In this document: positions 15,928 through 24,327 of the stretch, piece by piece
Numbering within the stretch: position 1 is the stretch's first letter
Layout of the letters: each line of letters opens with the position of its first letter
From: Lachnospiraceae bacterium NE2001
GTDB taxonomy: Bacteria > Bacillota > Clostridia > Lachnospirales > Lachnospiraceae
DNA length: 46,913 nucleotides
NCBI GenBank assembly: GCA_900110635.1
Contig: FOEK01000024.1
Span: 1 to 46,913 of the forward strand
Direction of reading: 5' to 3'
Translations under genes and position numbers: made by a program
The notes under the pieces: model-generated
The model's input: the letters and a program-made list of their open reading frames with translations, nothing else
What the model was told of the DNA's origin: nothing
Database searches by the model: none

Positions 15928-17658
15928 ATGAAGGCAAATCTAAAGAAGATGGTCAGTTATTACAGGCCATATCTAGGAACATTTTTTCTTGATCTATTCT
16001 TTGCTTTTATGGCATCGATTATTAGTCTGGTGATTCCACTGGTTGTCAGATACATAACAACAAATGTGAAGACTTGGGACGTTGCCACAGCAGAGAAGCA
16101 GATAATCACCTTAGGCGTAGTACTTATTGTGCTCGTTCTGGTTCAGTTCGGTTCGAATTATTTCGTTACAAATATTGGACACGTGATGGGCGCCAAAATG
16201 GAATACAACATGAGGGCAGAAATCTTTAACCACTATCAGAAACTTTCCTTCTCATTCTATGATGATCAGAAGGTGGGACAGCTCATGAGCCGTATTACCA
16301 GCGACCTTTTTGATATCACAGAGCTTCTCCATCATGGACCTGAAAATCTTGCTATATCATTTATTAAAATAATTGGAGCATTAATAATCCTTGCGAATAT
16401 CAGTGGTTATCTTACAGTAGCAGCCTTTATTCTGCTTCCGTTCATGTTTATCTATGCATTTGTCATGAACAGGAAAATGAAACGCGCATTTAAAGAGAAT
16501 CGAGTCCAGATAGCAGAGGTCAATACACAGATAGAAGATAATCTTTCAGGTATCCGAGTGGTGAAATCTTTTGCAAATGAGGAGATTGAGAACGAGAAGT
16601 TTAAGGTCGGGAATGACGGTTTTCTTAGAGCTAAGAAGCAGAGCTATTTCTATATGGGCTTCTATCATTCCGGGATGACGGCCTTTACCATGCTGATCAA
16701 TATCGTGGTTATAATGACAGGTGGAATCCTGATGGCTAAGGGAATGGTAAAGGTTGAAGATTTTGTAACATTTCTCCTGTATATAAATGTTTTCACTGAT
16801 CCGATCAGGACATTGATCGATTTCGCAGAACAGTTCCAGAATGGTTATTCGGGCTTTGAGAGATTTATGGAAATACTGGCAATCGAACCGGATATTAAGG
16901 ACAGTCCGGATGCTAAGCCTCTTGAAAATGTAAAGGGAGATATTGTTTTTGATGATGTCTCATTTAAATATAAGGATGGACAGCATCGAGTGCTTCGTCA
17001 CATTAATCTGGATGTGAAGGCGGGTTCTTATGTGGCTCTTGTTGGTTCCTCAGGTGGTGGCAAGACAACGCTCTGCAGCTTGATCCCAAGGTTCTATGAG
17101 GTTACGAAGGGAAGCATCAAGATCGATGGTAAGGATATCCGTGATGTAACTCTGAAGAGTCTGAGGCAGAATATTGGTATCGTTCAGCAGGATGTATATC
17201 TCTTTGCTGGAACAGTATATGACAACATTCTTTATGGAAAGCCGGGAGCAACAAGAGAAGAAGTTATCGAGGCTGCAAAGCAGGCTAATGCTCATGACTT
17301 TATTATGGAGCTGCCTAATGGATATGAAACGGATATAGGACAGCGAGGCATCAAGCTTTCAGGTGGACAGAAGCAGCGGCTATCTATTGCGAGAGTCTTT
17401 TTGAAGAATCCTCCGATACTTATCTTTGATGAGGCAACAAGTGCTCTTGATAATGAGAGTGAAAATATAGTTAAGGAATCTCTTGAAAGGCTGGCTCACG
17501 ATAGGACAACATTTGTTATAGCTCACAGACTTTCAACAATCCGTAATGCTGAAGAAATTCTTGTCCTCACAGAAAATGGCATTGAGGAAACAGGAACTCA
17601 CGACGAACTGATGGCACGTGATGGAATCTACGCACAGCTTTATCGTTGGACTAAATAA
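15928..17658 (+). CDS. ABC multidrug-type exporter, fused permease-ATPase
   Basis: The 576-residue half transporter has six membrane helices (about 15-315) and an ATPase domain with Walker A GSSGGGKTT (373-381), Q loop VQQDVYLFAG, signature LSGGQ (477-481), Walker B ILIFDE (497-502) and the switch His in IAHRLS. It would act as a homodimer, since no second half lies nearby. The family includes multidrug and lipid exporters. The start ATG follows TTGGAGG by 7 bases; an upstream in-frame GTG at 15880 would fall inside the terminator stem and is rejected. The leader/terminator unit ahead suggests induction by compounds that slow ribosomes. Confidence 0.95.
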   Translation: MKANLKKMVSYYRPYLGTFFLDLFFAFMASIISLVIPLVVRYITTNVKTWDVATAEKQIITLGVVLIVLVLVQFGSNYFVTNIGHVMGAKMEYNMRAEIFNHYQKLSFSFYDDQKVGQLMSRITSDLFDITELLHHGPENLAISFIKIIGALIILANISGYLTVAAFILLPFMFIYAFVMNRKMKRAFKENRVQIAEVNTQIEDNLSGIRVVKSFANEEIENEKFKVGNDGFLRAKKQSYFYMGFYHSGMTAFTMLINIVVIMTGGILMAKGMVKVEDFVTFLLYINVFTDPIRTLIDFAEQFQNGYSGFERFMEILAIEPDIKDSPDAKPLENVKGDIVFDDVSFKYKDGQHRVLRHINLDVKAGSYVALVGSSGGGKTTLCSLIPRFYEVTKGSIKIDGKDIRDVTLKSLRQNIGIVQQDVYLFAGTVYDNILYGKPGATREEVIEAAKQANAHDFIMELPNGYETDIGQRGIKLSGGQKQRLSIARVFLKNPPILIFDEATSALDNESENIVKESLERLAHDRTTFVIAHRLSTIRNAEEILVLTENGIEETGTHDELMARDGIYAQLYRWTK

Positions 17659-17661
17659 GAT

Positions 17662-17750
17662 AAATGTGCAGTGGGGACAGAAGTCCTTCGCTTACGCTCA
17701 GGCGCTAAAAACTGTCAGCCACTGGCTGACAACGCGCCCATTGCACATTT
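17662..17750. repeat. Long inverted structure, possible REP/MITE-like unit or terminator
   Basis: Terminal arms AAATGTGCAGTGGG (17662-17675) and CCCATTGCACATTT (17737-17750) pair over 14 bp with one wobble. Inside are GGAC/GTCC (17675-17686), GTCAGCC/GGCTGAC (17714-17730) and GGCGC/GCGCC (17701-17738). The 89-base unit fills the gap between the exporter stop and the Nudix ribosome site and is followed by T residues, so it may also end transcription. Confidence 0.6.
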
Positions 17751-17764
17751 TTAGGAGGTATGAA

Positions 17765-18247
17765 ATGAGAGAACCTGAACTTACGACTTTATGTTACATC
17801 GAAAAGGACGGAAAGTACCTGATGATGCATCGAGTCAAGAAGGAAAATGATATAAACAAGGATAAATATATCGGGGTGGGCGGTCACTTTGAATATGGCG
17901 AAAGTCCTGACGAATGTCTGAAGCGTGAAGTGCTGGAAGAAACGGGGCTCACACTTCTAAGGTATAAACCACGAGGGATTGTAACATTTATCTATGGTGA
18001 TAAAACAAAGCCCCAGGAGAGAATCGTGGAGTATATGCACCTATATACCGCTACCGAGTTTGAAGGCGAGATGATAGACTGTAATGAGGGTGAACTGGAA
18101 TGGATCAACAAGTCTGACGTCTATGATCTCCCCATCTGGGAGGGAGACAAGATATTCTTCAGATTACTTGAAGAAAGGGAGGACTATTTCTCACTGAAGC
18201 TGGTCTACTCAGAAACAGATGAGCTTATCGAGGTGGAGATATCATAA
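17765..18247 (+). CDS. Nudix hydrolase (MutT/8-oxo-dGTPase-like)
   Basis: The 160-residue enzyme has a complete Nudix box, GGHFEYGESPDECLKREVLE followed by ETGL, with the REVLEE metal-binding helix (about residues 38-60). The N-terminal strand TTLCYIEKDGKYLMMHRVKKENDIN resembles 8-oxo-dGTP diphosphatases annotated as MutT-like. I start it at ATG 17765, which has AGGAGG 7 bases ahead; the reading frame stays open to 17618 but that part overlaps the exporter gene and the inverted structure. The actual nucleotide substrate is uncertain. Confidence 0.92.
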   Translation: MREPELTTLCYIEKDGKYLMMHRVKKENDINKDKYIGVGGHFEYGESPDECLKREVLEETGLTLLRYKPRGIVTFIYGDKTKPQERIVEYMHLYTATEFEGEMIDCNEGELEWINKSDVYDLPIWEGDKIFFRLLEEREDYFSLKLVYSETDELIEVEIS

Positions 18248-18312
18248 AATAAGTTATAAAGCAGCACTGAAATAGGTCATATCTTATATAACAGAAAACA
18301 GGAGAGGGGATA

Positions 18313-20148
18313 ATGATACGAGGATTTAATTCAAATGAGGTTAAGGTTACAGACGGTCTGTTCAGAAGAAGAATGGATGTGAATATAGATTATCTAAAGG
18401 AGCTGGATGATACGGCGCTTCTGCAGAATTATTATTTTGAGGCAGGAATCATTATTCCGGGTCTTATGATGATGGAGGATCCGGCAAACTCCGGACTTCA
18501 TTGGGGCTGGGAGGCGCCTACCTGCCAGCTGCGAGGACATTTTCTAGGCCATTATATGTCAGCGGCTGCTGCAGTGATCGCTAATAATGGTGATGAGTTT
18601 TTATCAGCAAAGCTTCGCCATATCGTTTCAGAACTGAAGAGATGTCAGGAGTTAAATGGTGGAAAATGGGCTGGGCCGATTCCGGAGAAGTATTTCGAGG
18701 TGTTGACAACAGACCGTTATATCTGGTCACCTCAGTACACCATTCATAAGCTTCTGATGGGTCTTCTCGACACCTATAAATATACCCATAATGAAATGGC
18801 TCTTGATATTTTGTCTGGAATGGCTGACTGGTTCCTGGAATGGACCAGGGATATGAAGCTGAGAAAGCCTGAAGCAGTCTTTAAGGGTGAGCAGGCTGGA
18901 ATGCTTGAACTCTGGGCCGATGCATACTCTGTGACAGGTGACGATCGTTACAAAGAACTGGCCGACACCTATAAAGGGCAAGGTATATTCAAACTCATCA
19001 AGGCAGGCAGGGATGCACTGACAGATGACCACACCAATGCCAGCATTCCAATCTTCCAGGGAGCTGCGAAAATGTATGAGATAACTGGTGACCCAGAGTG
19101 GAAGAAGATGGTGGAAGACTTCTGGGACAGTGCTGTAACAAATCGAGGAATGTATGCAACAACTGGCGCAAATGCTGGCGAGTTCTGGATTCCTCCTATG
19201 AAGCTGGGTGAGTATAGAGGCGACCGAGGTCAGGAGTTCTGTACCGTCTATAACATGGTCCGAGTGGCTGAGTATCTATTCAAGTGGACTGGTGACACCA
19301 AGTACACTGATTATATAGAAAAATGTATCTACAACGGTTTCCTGGTTCAGCAGAATCAAGAGACCGGAATGCCAACATATTTTCTGCCACTCACCACAGG
19401 TTCAAAGAAAAAATGGGCCTCAAAACGTAACGATTTCTGGTGCTGCCAGGGGACTATGATCCAGTCGTCAACTAAGTATCCGGAACTGATCTATGCGGCT
19501 GATGACGAGGCGCTGAAACTATATATAAATCAATATATTCCATCTGTTCTCGAAGGAGTGATAGGAACAACCAAGCTTCAGTTTAGACAGAATCTGGATA
19601 TGAAGAGCTACGATGCTCAGACGTTATTCGATGAACACAGTGGAAGCGAGAAGTCCAGATGGAAGCTGAGATTTGAGATATCTTCTGATGATGAAAAAGG
19701 ACTGGAGAATATAGTATGTTGCTTCCGAGTCCCTGGATGGGTTAGAGATTATCCAGTGGTAAAGAAAAATGGAGAATTAATCCAGGATACCGAAAATGTA
19801 TCGGATGAATATATCCAGATTTCAGGATGTAAGAATGGAGATGTTATTGAGATATTCTTCCCATCTAAGGTTCGTGCTGAAAGACTTCCAGATATGCCAT
19901 ATCAGGCAGCATTTGTGGATGGCCCTATTGTTCTGGCTGGGCTTACAGAGGATGTAGATGTGATAGAAGGTGACTTTGATAAGCCAGAAGAGTTTCTGGA
20001 TCCTGTATCTGAAAGGACCTATGACATATTCATCTGGCTGCAGAATAATTACAGGACAAAGCATCAGTCGAAGACTATAAAACTGATACCGCTTTACGAT
20101 GTAAAGGACGAAAACTATACAGTATATTTTGAAGAAAAAGGAAAATGA
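18313..20148 (+). CDS. Beta-L-arabinofuranosidase-like glycoside hydrolase, GH127/DUF1680
   Basis: The 611-residue protein matches the GH127 (DUF1680) fold: an alpha/alpha-barrel to about residue 420 and beta-rich C-terminal domains. The Zn-binding and catalytic residues of the family are visible as E308 and C310 in GQEFCTVYN and C377-C378 in FWCCQGT, the latter Cys being the nucleophile in the characterised HypBA1. No signal peptide is present, so it acts in the cytoplasm on imported oligosaccharides. No sugar transporter or other glycosidase lies nearby, so it appears to be a lone gene. GGAGAGGGG precedes the start. It may be GH127 or the related GH146. Confidence 0.92.
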   Translation: MIRGFNSNEVKVTDGLFRRRMDVNIDYLKELDDTALLQNYYFEAGIIIPGLMMMEDPANSGLHWGWEAPTCQLRGHFLGHYMSAAAAVIANNGDEFLSAKLRHIVSELKRCQELNGGKWAGPIPEKYFEVLTTDRYIWSPQYTIHKLLMGLLDTYKYTHNEMALDILSGMADWFLEWTRDMKLRKPEAVFKGEQAGMLELWADAYSVTGDDRYKELADTYKGQGIFKLIKAGRDALTDDHTNASIPIFQGAAKMYEITGDPEWKKMVEDFWDSAVTNRGMYATTGANAGEFWIPPMKLGEYRGDRGQEFCTVYNMVRVAEYLFKWTGDTKYTDYIEKCIYNGFLVQQNQETGMPTYFLPLTTGSKKKWASKRNDFWCCQGTMIQSSTKYPELIYAADDEALKLYINQYIPSVLEGVIGTTKLQFRQNLDMKSYDAQTLFDEHSGSEKSRWKLRFEISSDDEKGLENIVCCFRVPGWVRDYPVVKKNGELIQDTENVSDEYIQISGCKNGDVIEIFFPSKVRAERLPDMPYQAAFVDGPIVLAGLTEDVDVIEGDFDKPEEFLDPVSERTYDIFIWLQNNYRTKHQSKTIKLIPLYDVKDENYTVYFEEKGK

Positions 20149-20149
20149 T

Positions 20150-20677
20150 ATGAGACTAAGACCATATAAGCCTTGTGATGCAGCTAAACTGATTGAGTGG
20201 AGCGAGGATATAGAAACATTTAGATTATGGGGAGGATATGTCATCGGGGAGTATCCTCTTTCAGCCAATATATTAAATGGAGTTTACTATGATTATAACG
20301 GCAGATGCCTTGAAGAGGATAATTTCTACCCAATGACAGCTTTTGATGATGAGGGCATGCTGGGACATTTCATTATGCGATATCTGGATGGCAACAATAA
20401 GGTGCTCAGATTTGGATGGGTTATAGTGGATTCGGAGAAAAGAGGCCAGCATCTGGGTCAGAACATGCTGAAACTGGGACTTAAGTATGCATTTGAGATT
20501 CAGGGAGTTGATAAAGTAACCATTGGAGTATTTGAGAACAATGTACCCGCTTACAAATGTTATCTCTCCGCTGGATTTCATAAGTCTTCAGACACGGAGG
20601 ACCATTATGAGTGGATGGGCGACGAACAGTGGAAGGTAGTTGAACTGGAGATAACCCGAGAGGACTATGATTTTTGA
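20150..20677 (+). CDS. GNAT family N-acetyltransferase
   Basis: The 175-residue protein is a single GNAT domain: an N-terminal strand MRLRPYKPCDAAKLIEW, acetyl-CoA motif region EKRGQHLGQNMLKLGLKYAF (R/Q-x-x-G-x-G/L type) and the C-terminal segment NNVPAYKCYLSAGFHKS. ATG 20150 lies 1 base after the GH127 stop and has AAAAGGA ahead of it, so the two are probably co-transcribed. The acceptor substrate is unknown. Confidence 0.88.
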   Translation: MRLRPYKPCDAAKLIEWSEDIETFRLWGGYVIGEYPLSANILNGVYYDYNGRCLEEDNFYPMTAFDDEGMLGHFIMRYLDGNNKVLRFGWVIVDSEKRGQHLGQNMLKLGLKYAFEIQGVDKVTIGVFENNVPAYKCYLSAGFHKSSDTEDHYEWMGDEQWKVVELEITREDYDF

Positions 20678-20694
20678 AGTAAATAGATATATCC

Positions 20695-20793
20695 TTGACA
20701 TAGCCGTTCGCCTATATTTATAATTTTATTTGATTATTTGTTCGTACGGCTATAAAACATATTATTAATATAAATATAGCCGTACGCCTATAT
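20695..20793 (+). promoter_or_regulatory. hipBA promoter with three related operators
   Basis: A promoter TTGACA (20695-20700) with TATAAT (20719-20724) at 18 bp precedes the module. Operator 1, ATAGCCGTTCGCCTAT (20700-20715), fills the spacer. Operator 2, GTTCGTACGGCTATA (20740-20754), is reversed and has one good half. Operator 3, ATATAGCCGTACGCCTATAT (20774-20793), is a near-perfect palindrome just ahead of the hipB ribosome site. The consensus is TATAGnCGTACGnCTATA. The layout fits autorepression by HipB or the HipBA complex. Confidence 0.82.
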
Positions 20794-20807
20794 TTTGAGG
20801 TGCTTTT

Positions 20808-21020
20808 ATGAAGATTACAAACGTAGAACAATTTGGTGGAATAGTAAAAAATCAAAGAAAGAAACTAGGATACACCCAGAAGTATATATGTGAAGTAAGT
20901 GGCATAAGTACCAGTTACATATCTGATCTCGAAAATGGTAAGGCTACAATAGAACTTGGAAAGGCTATATATCTGGCTAATCTTTTGGGTATTGATCTGG
21001 AACTGAATGAAAGGGGGTAA
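20808..21020 (+). CDS. hipB: HipB-like antitoxin, XRE family
   Basis: The 70-residue protein is one helix-turn-helix domain (about 8-63: FGGIVKNQRKKLGYTQKYIC, then VSGISTSYISDLENGKATIE). In HipBA modules this small protein neutralises the kinase toxin and represses the operon. The toxin gene starts 3 bases after its stop. Three matching palindromic sites lie in the promoter directly upstream, supporting autoregulation. Confidence 0.9.
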   Translation: MKITNVEQFGGIVKNQRKKLGYTQKYICEVSGISTSYISDLENGKATIELGKAIYLANLLGIDLELNERG

Positions 21021-21023
21021 AAT

Positions 21024-22310
21024 GTGCGAGAATTAGCAGTTTTTCTAGAAATTCAAGGTTCTATTTGTCATATTGGAGATATAACAGGTGAAGACTACCG
21101 TGTGGCAGAGTTTAAGTATTTGGATGATTATTTACGCCTGAATGAGAGAAAGGCTCTTTCGATATCTATGCCTCTTTCTGAAACTCCATTTTCTTCTGAA
21201 AGAACAAGAAGTTTTTTTGAAGGCTTGTTACCTGAAGGCTTTTCTCGTACAGCAGTGGCTAACTGGATAAAAGTTGATGATAATGATTATTTAACTATTT
21301 TGTCTTCTCTTGGAAGAGAATGTCTTGGCGCAGTTAAAATAGTTGAAAAAGATACAGATAATAATATATCACCTAGAATGGGTTATAAGATACTATCTAT
21401 TCCTCAGGTCAAAAAACTGGCCGCGGAGGGCGCTACTAAATCAACAGAGATTCTGGTGAAGACGCATTTATCTTTGACTGGTGCTTCAGGAAAAGTTGGT
21501 CTCTACTATGATGATAAAAAGCGTAAATGGTATCTTCCAGAAGGAGATGCACCAAGTACGCATATTGTTAAACAAAGTCATGTAAGGCTTTCTCAGATAG
21601 TTTTTAATGAACAGTTATCACAGCTTACTGCAAAGAATTTGGGAATCGATGTGCCTGAAAGCTTTATTGTAAATACTGGAGAAGGATCTGACGGAGAAAT
21701 ACTTTTTGCTACAAAACGTTATGACAGAGTTTTGAATACAGGAAAGTTTATAGATAAATTTCAGATTCCTGAACGTCTTCATCAAGAAGATTTTGCTCAG
21801 GCTATGGGAATACCATCTAGTGAAAAGTATGAGAAAGAAAACTCAGGCTATATGGGAAGAATGTTTGACTTGGTAAGAGGAAATGTATCTGATCCTATTG
21901 CTGAAGAACTGAAGCTATGGAAACTGATATGCTTTAACTTCCTGATTGGTAATACAGATGCACATATTAAGAATTATTCGCTATTATACTCCGACGATAT
22001 GAAAAGAATTACCCTTGCGCCTGCTTATGACATAGTCTGTACAAGAGCATATAACTTAACAAATGAAATGAGCTTATATATAGGAAATGAAATCGATATA
22101 GACAGAATAAATCGAAGTACATTTGTTACTGCTTCAAAGGAGGTAGGTATATCAGAACGTATAGCACTAAAGATTTTTGATGAGGTTGCTGATGGCTTTG
22201 AAAAAGCAATAAATGATGCAGCGGAAACAATTGCAGAATCAGGATTTGAGAATATTAAGTCATTAAAAACAAAAATAAAAAAGAGTAGTGGATATAGAAA
22301 TCTAAAATGA
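21024..22310 (+). CDS. hipA: HipA-like Ser/Thr kinase toxin
   Basis: The 428-residue protein has the HipA N-terminal subdomain (about 5-105; FFEGLLPEGFSR) and the kinase core. Visible are the Gly-rich loop LTGASGKVGLYY, the HIVKQS strand, the catalytic loop IGNTDAHIKNYSLLY and the metal-binding APAYDI. Known HipA kinases phosphorylate tRNA synthetases and cause dormancy; the target here is unknown. It starts with GTG at 21024 behind AAGGGGG; the out-of-frame ATG at 21022 is quickly stopped. All active-site motifs look intact. Base composition is more AT-rich than the flanking genes, which hints at transfer. Confidence 0.93.
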   Translation: MRELAVFLEIQGSICHIGDITGEDYRVAEFKYLDDYLRLNERKALSISMPLSETPFSSERTRSFFEGLLPEGFSRTAVANWIKVDDNDYLTILSSLGRECLGAVKIVEKDTDNNISPRMGYKILSIPQVKKLAAEGATKSTEILVKTHLSLTGASGKVGLYYDDKKRKWYLPEGDAPSTHIVKQSHVRLSQIVFNEQLSQLTAKNLGIDVPESFIVNTGEGSDGEILFATKRYDRVLNTGKFIDKFQIPERLHQEDFAQAMGIPSSEKYEKENSGYMGRMFDLVRGNVSDPIAEELKLWKLICFNFLIGNTDAHIKNYSLLYSDDMKRITLAPAYDIVCTRAYNLTNEMSLYIGNEIDIDRINRSTFVTASKEVGISERIALKIFDEVADGFEKAINDAAETIAESGFENIKSLKTKIKKSSGYRNLK

Positions 22311-22325
22311 TTTGAGGAATAAATA

Positions 22326-22898
22326 ATGATACTAAAAGAACGAAGATATACGTTGGGGGACAAGGAGCTGGTGCTCCGCAGTGCAACTGAAGCAGATGCT
22401 GAGATGCTTCAAAGATACATTAAAACTGTTACCGGTGAAACAAGATTCCTTATGTGTGAATCGGATGAAATGAATATCACTGCAGAAGACGAACTGGAGT
22501 TTATCAAGACACATAGAGATTCTCCTGATGAGATGCTTATTGTAGGTTTTATTGTCGAAGAAGTGGATGGTGAAAAACGTGAGACTTACGTTGGTAACTG
22601 CTCCTATGAAAGAGTTGGAGGAAGCAGGAGATATGCGCATAGAGCTGGAATTGGCATAGCTCTTTATCAAAAGTATACGGGACTTGGAATAGGCAAGCTT
22701 ATGCTTCGTGCCCTCCTGGAAGAAATCCAGTCCCAAGGCTATGAACAGGCTGAGCTTACTGTTGTTGGTGGAAATGAGAGAGCCCTTCATTTATATGAAA
22801 GCTTTGGCTTCACAGAATATGGAAGACTTAAGAATGCCAACAAGTATGATGACGGAACCTATGCAGACGACATACTGATGGTAAAGACATTTGACTGA
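22326..22898 (+). CDS. GNAT family N-acetyltransferase
   Basis: The 190-residue protein is a GNAT of the RimI/RimL-like type: LRSATEADAEMLQRYI near the N terminus, the acetyl-CoA loop YQKYTGLGIGKLMLRALLEE (about 117-136) and NERALHLYESFGFTEYGR. It follows hipA by 16 bases with GAGGA ahead of its ATG. The substrate is unknown; similar proteins acetylate protein N-termini, amines or antibiotics. Confidence 0.9.
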   Translation: MILKERRYTLGDKELVLRSATEADAEMLQRYIKTVTGETRFLMCESDEMNITAEDELEFIKTHRDSPDEMLIVGFIVEEVDGEKRETYVGNCSYERVGGSRRYAHRAGIGIALYQKYTGLGIGKLMLRALLEEIQSQGYEQAELTVVGGNERALHLYESFGFTEYGRLKNANKYDDGTYADDILMVKTFD

Positions 22899-22952
22899 TT
22901 TACTTGATGAAAAGATATATAGATAATCATAAACACAAATACGGAGGCAGAC

Positions 22953-23789
22953 ATGATACAGGATATTGCTCCAAGCAAGATGGACAACAGCTTTAAGAAT
23001 TATCATATAAGAGAAGAGGATAACCTGATTATCTTTGATAAAGAAGGAAAGGCTTACGTTCAAGAAAAGAATGGCAAGGTAGCTTTTGCCAGTGGCGCAA
23101 ACATTAAAGAGGAAGAAGCAACATATCTTTTCTCCGTAGATGACAAGCGTTATTTCTTAGATGCTGAGGATATTGATTTTGATAAATACTTAGCAGAAGG
23201 CTTTAATTTTTATACTATCCGTGAAGTTCGTGACAGATTCTCTGGCGTGGATGACGTTAATGTATTTGTTACATTCACAGCGTATCATTTATGGAAATGG
23301 TACTCAGACAATCGCTTCTGTGGAAAGTGCGGAAAGCCATTTTCGAGAGGTGACAAGGAGCGTTCCCTTATCTGTCCAGAATGTGGAAATGTAATCTACC
23401 CTCGAATTAATCCGGCTGTAATAGTTGGAGTAACGAGAGGCGACTCGATACTTCTCACACGTTATCGCAGAGGATACGCTCATAACGCTCTGGTTGCCGG
23501 CTTCACTGAGATAGGAGAAACTTTGGAAGAAACAGTAGCCCGTGAGGTGATGGAAGAAACTGGAGTAAAAGTAAAGAATATCAGATACTACAAATCTCAG
23601 CCATGGGGAATGGCACAGGATATGCTGGTGGGATTCTACTGCGACGCTGATGGTGATGGCGAGATCCATATGGATGCAGACGAACTGAAATATGCCGAGT
23701 GGGTTAAGAGAGAAGATATAGAACTTCAACCTAATAACCTGAGTCTTACTAATGAGATGATGCGAATGTTTAAGGAAGGGAAAAGGTGA
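22953..23789 (+). CDS. nudC: NAD+ diphosphatase NudC
   Basis: The 278-residue enzyme hydrolyses NAD(H) to NMN(H) and AMP, and in studied bacteria also removes NAD caps from RNA. It has a four-Cys zinc ribbon (FCGKCGKPF and LICPECGNV, about 127-150) and a Nudix box (GFTEIGETLEETVAREVMEE, then TGV). SQPWGM corresponds to the NudC signature SQPWPFP, with variation in its last residues. Its stop overlaps the next gene's GTG by 4 bases. Confidence 0.93.
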   Translation: MIQDIAPSKMDNSFKNYHIREEDNLIIFDKEGKAYVQEKNGKVAFASGANIKEEEATYLFSVDDKRYFLDAEDIDFDKYLAEGFNFYTIREVRDRFSGVDDVNVFVTFTAYHLWKWYSDNRFCGKCGKPFSRGDKERSLICPECGNVIYPRINPAVIVGVTRGDSILLTRYRRGYAHNALVAGFTEIGETLEETVAREVMEETGVKVKNIRYYKSQPWGMAQDMLVGFYCDADGDGEIHMDADELKYAEWVKREDIELQPNNLSLTNEMMRMFKEGKR

Positions 23790-24277
23790 CGCAGATGGAG
23801 ATAGTTTATAAGAAATTATCAGAGAAAGAACTGGATTTAGTAATCGCTATGAGAATAAATCAGCTGACTGAGGAATATACATCAGAAGGCAGAACAGTAC
23901 CAGAAGGAGTTAATCTTGAAGAAGCGCTTAGAGATTTCTATGTGAGAAATATGGTAGCTGGAACATACGTTTCATGGCTTGCTATAGATAAGGATGCTGA
24001 CGATAAGATAGTAGGAACAAGTGGTATGTCATTTGCTGAGAAGCCACCTTACTTCACTTGTACAACAGGTAAGCTTGGAATCCTGTCCAGCATGTATACA
24101 GATCCAAACTATAGAAGACTTGGAATCGCAACTCAGCTTTTAGATAGAGTAGTAAAGGAAGCAAAGGACTACGGCTGTGGAACTATTTACATCACAGCTT
24201 CAGATATGGGCGTGAAGCTCTATACAGCCTATGGTTTTAAGAAAAACGGTAATTTCATGCAGTATAACTTCACTTAA
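23786..24277 (+). CDS. GNAT family N-acetyltransferase
   Basis: The 163-residue protein is one GNAT domain with the phrases MYTDPNYRRLGIATQLLDRV (acetyl-CoA loop) and GVKLYTAYGFKKNGNFMQYN. The start overlaps the nudC stop (GTGA), behind AAGGAAGGG; an ATG at 23795 is a possible alternative. The N-terminal phrase ELDLVIAMRINQLTEEY is common to a Clostridia GNAT group of unknown substrate. Confidence 0.9.
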   Translation: MTQMEIVYKKLSEKELDLVIAMRINQLTEEYTSEGRTVPEGVNLEEALRDFYVRNMVAGTYVSWLAIDKDADDKIVGTSGMSFAEKPPYFTCTTGKLGILSSMYTDPNYRRLGIATQLLDRVVKEAKDYGCGTIYITASDMGVKLYTAYGFKKNGNFMQYNFT

Positions 24278-24327
24278 TAACTTAGATACACAAAAGCTAA
24301 TAACATAAAAAGGAACATCAAAGGATT

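Noticed and set aside
19822-20268. Minus-strand open frame across the GH127/GNAT junction
   Set aside because: It lies opposite two well-supported genes, and its translation shows no family features.
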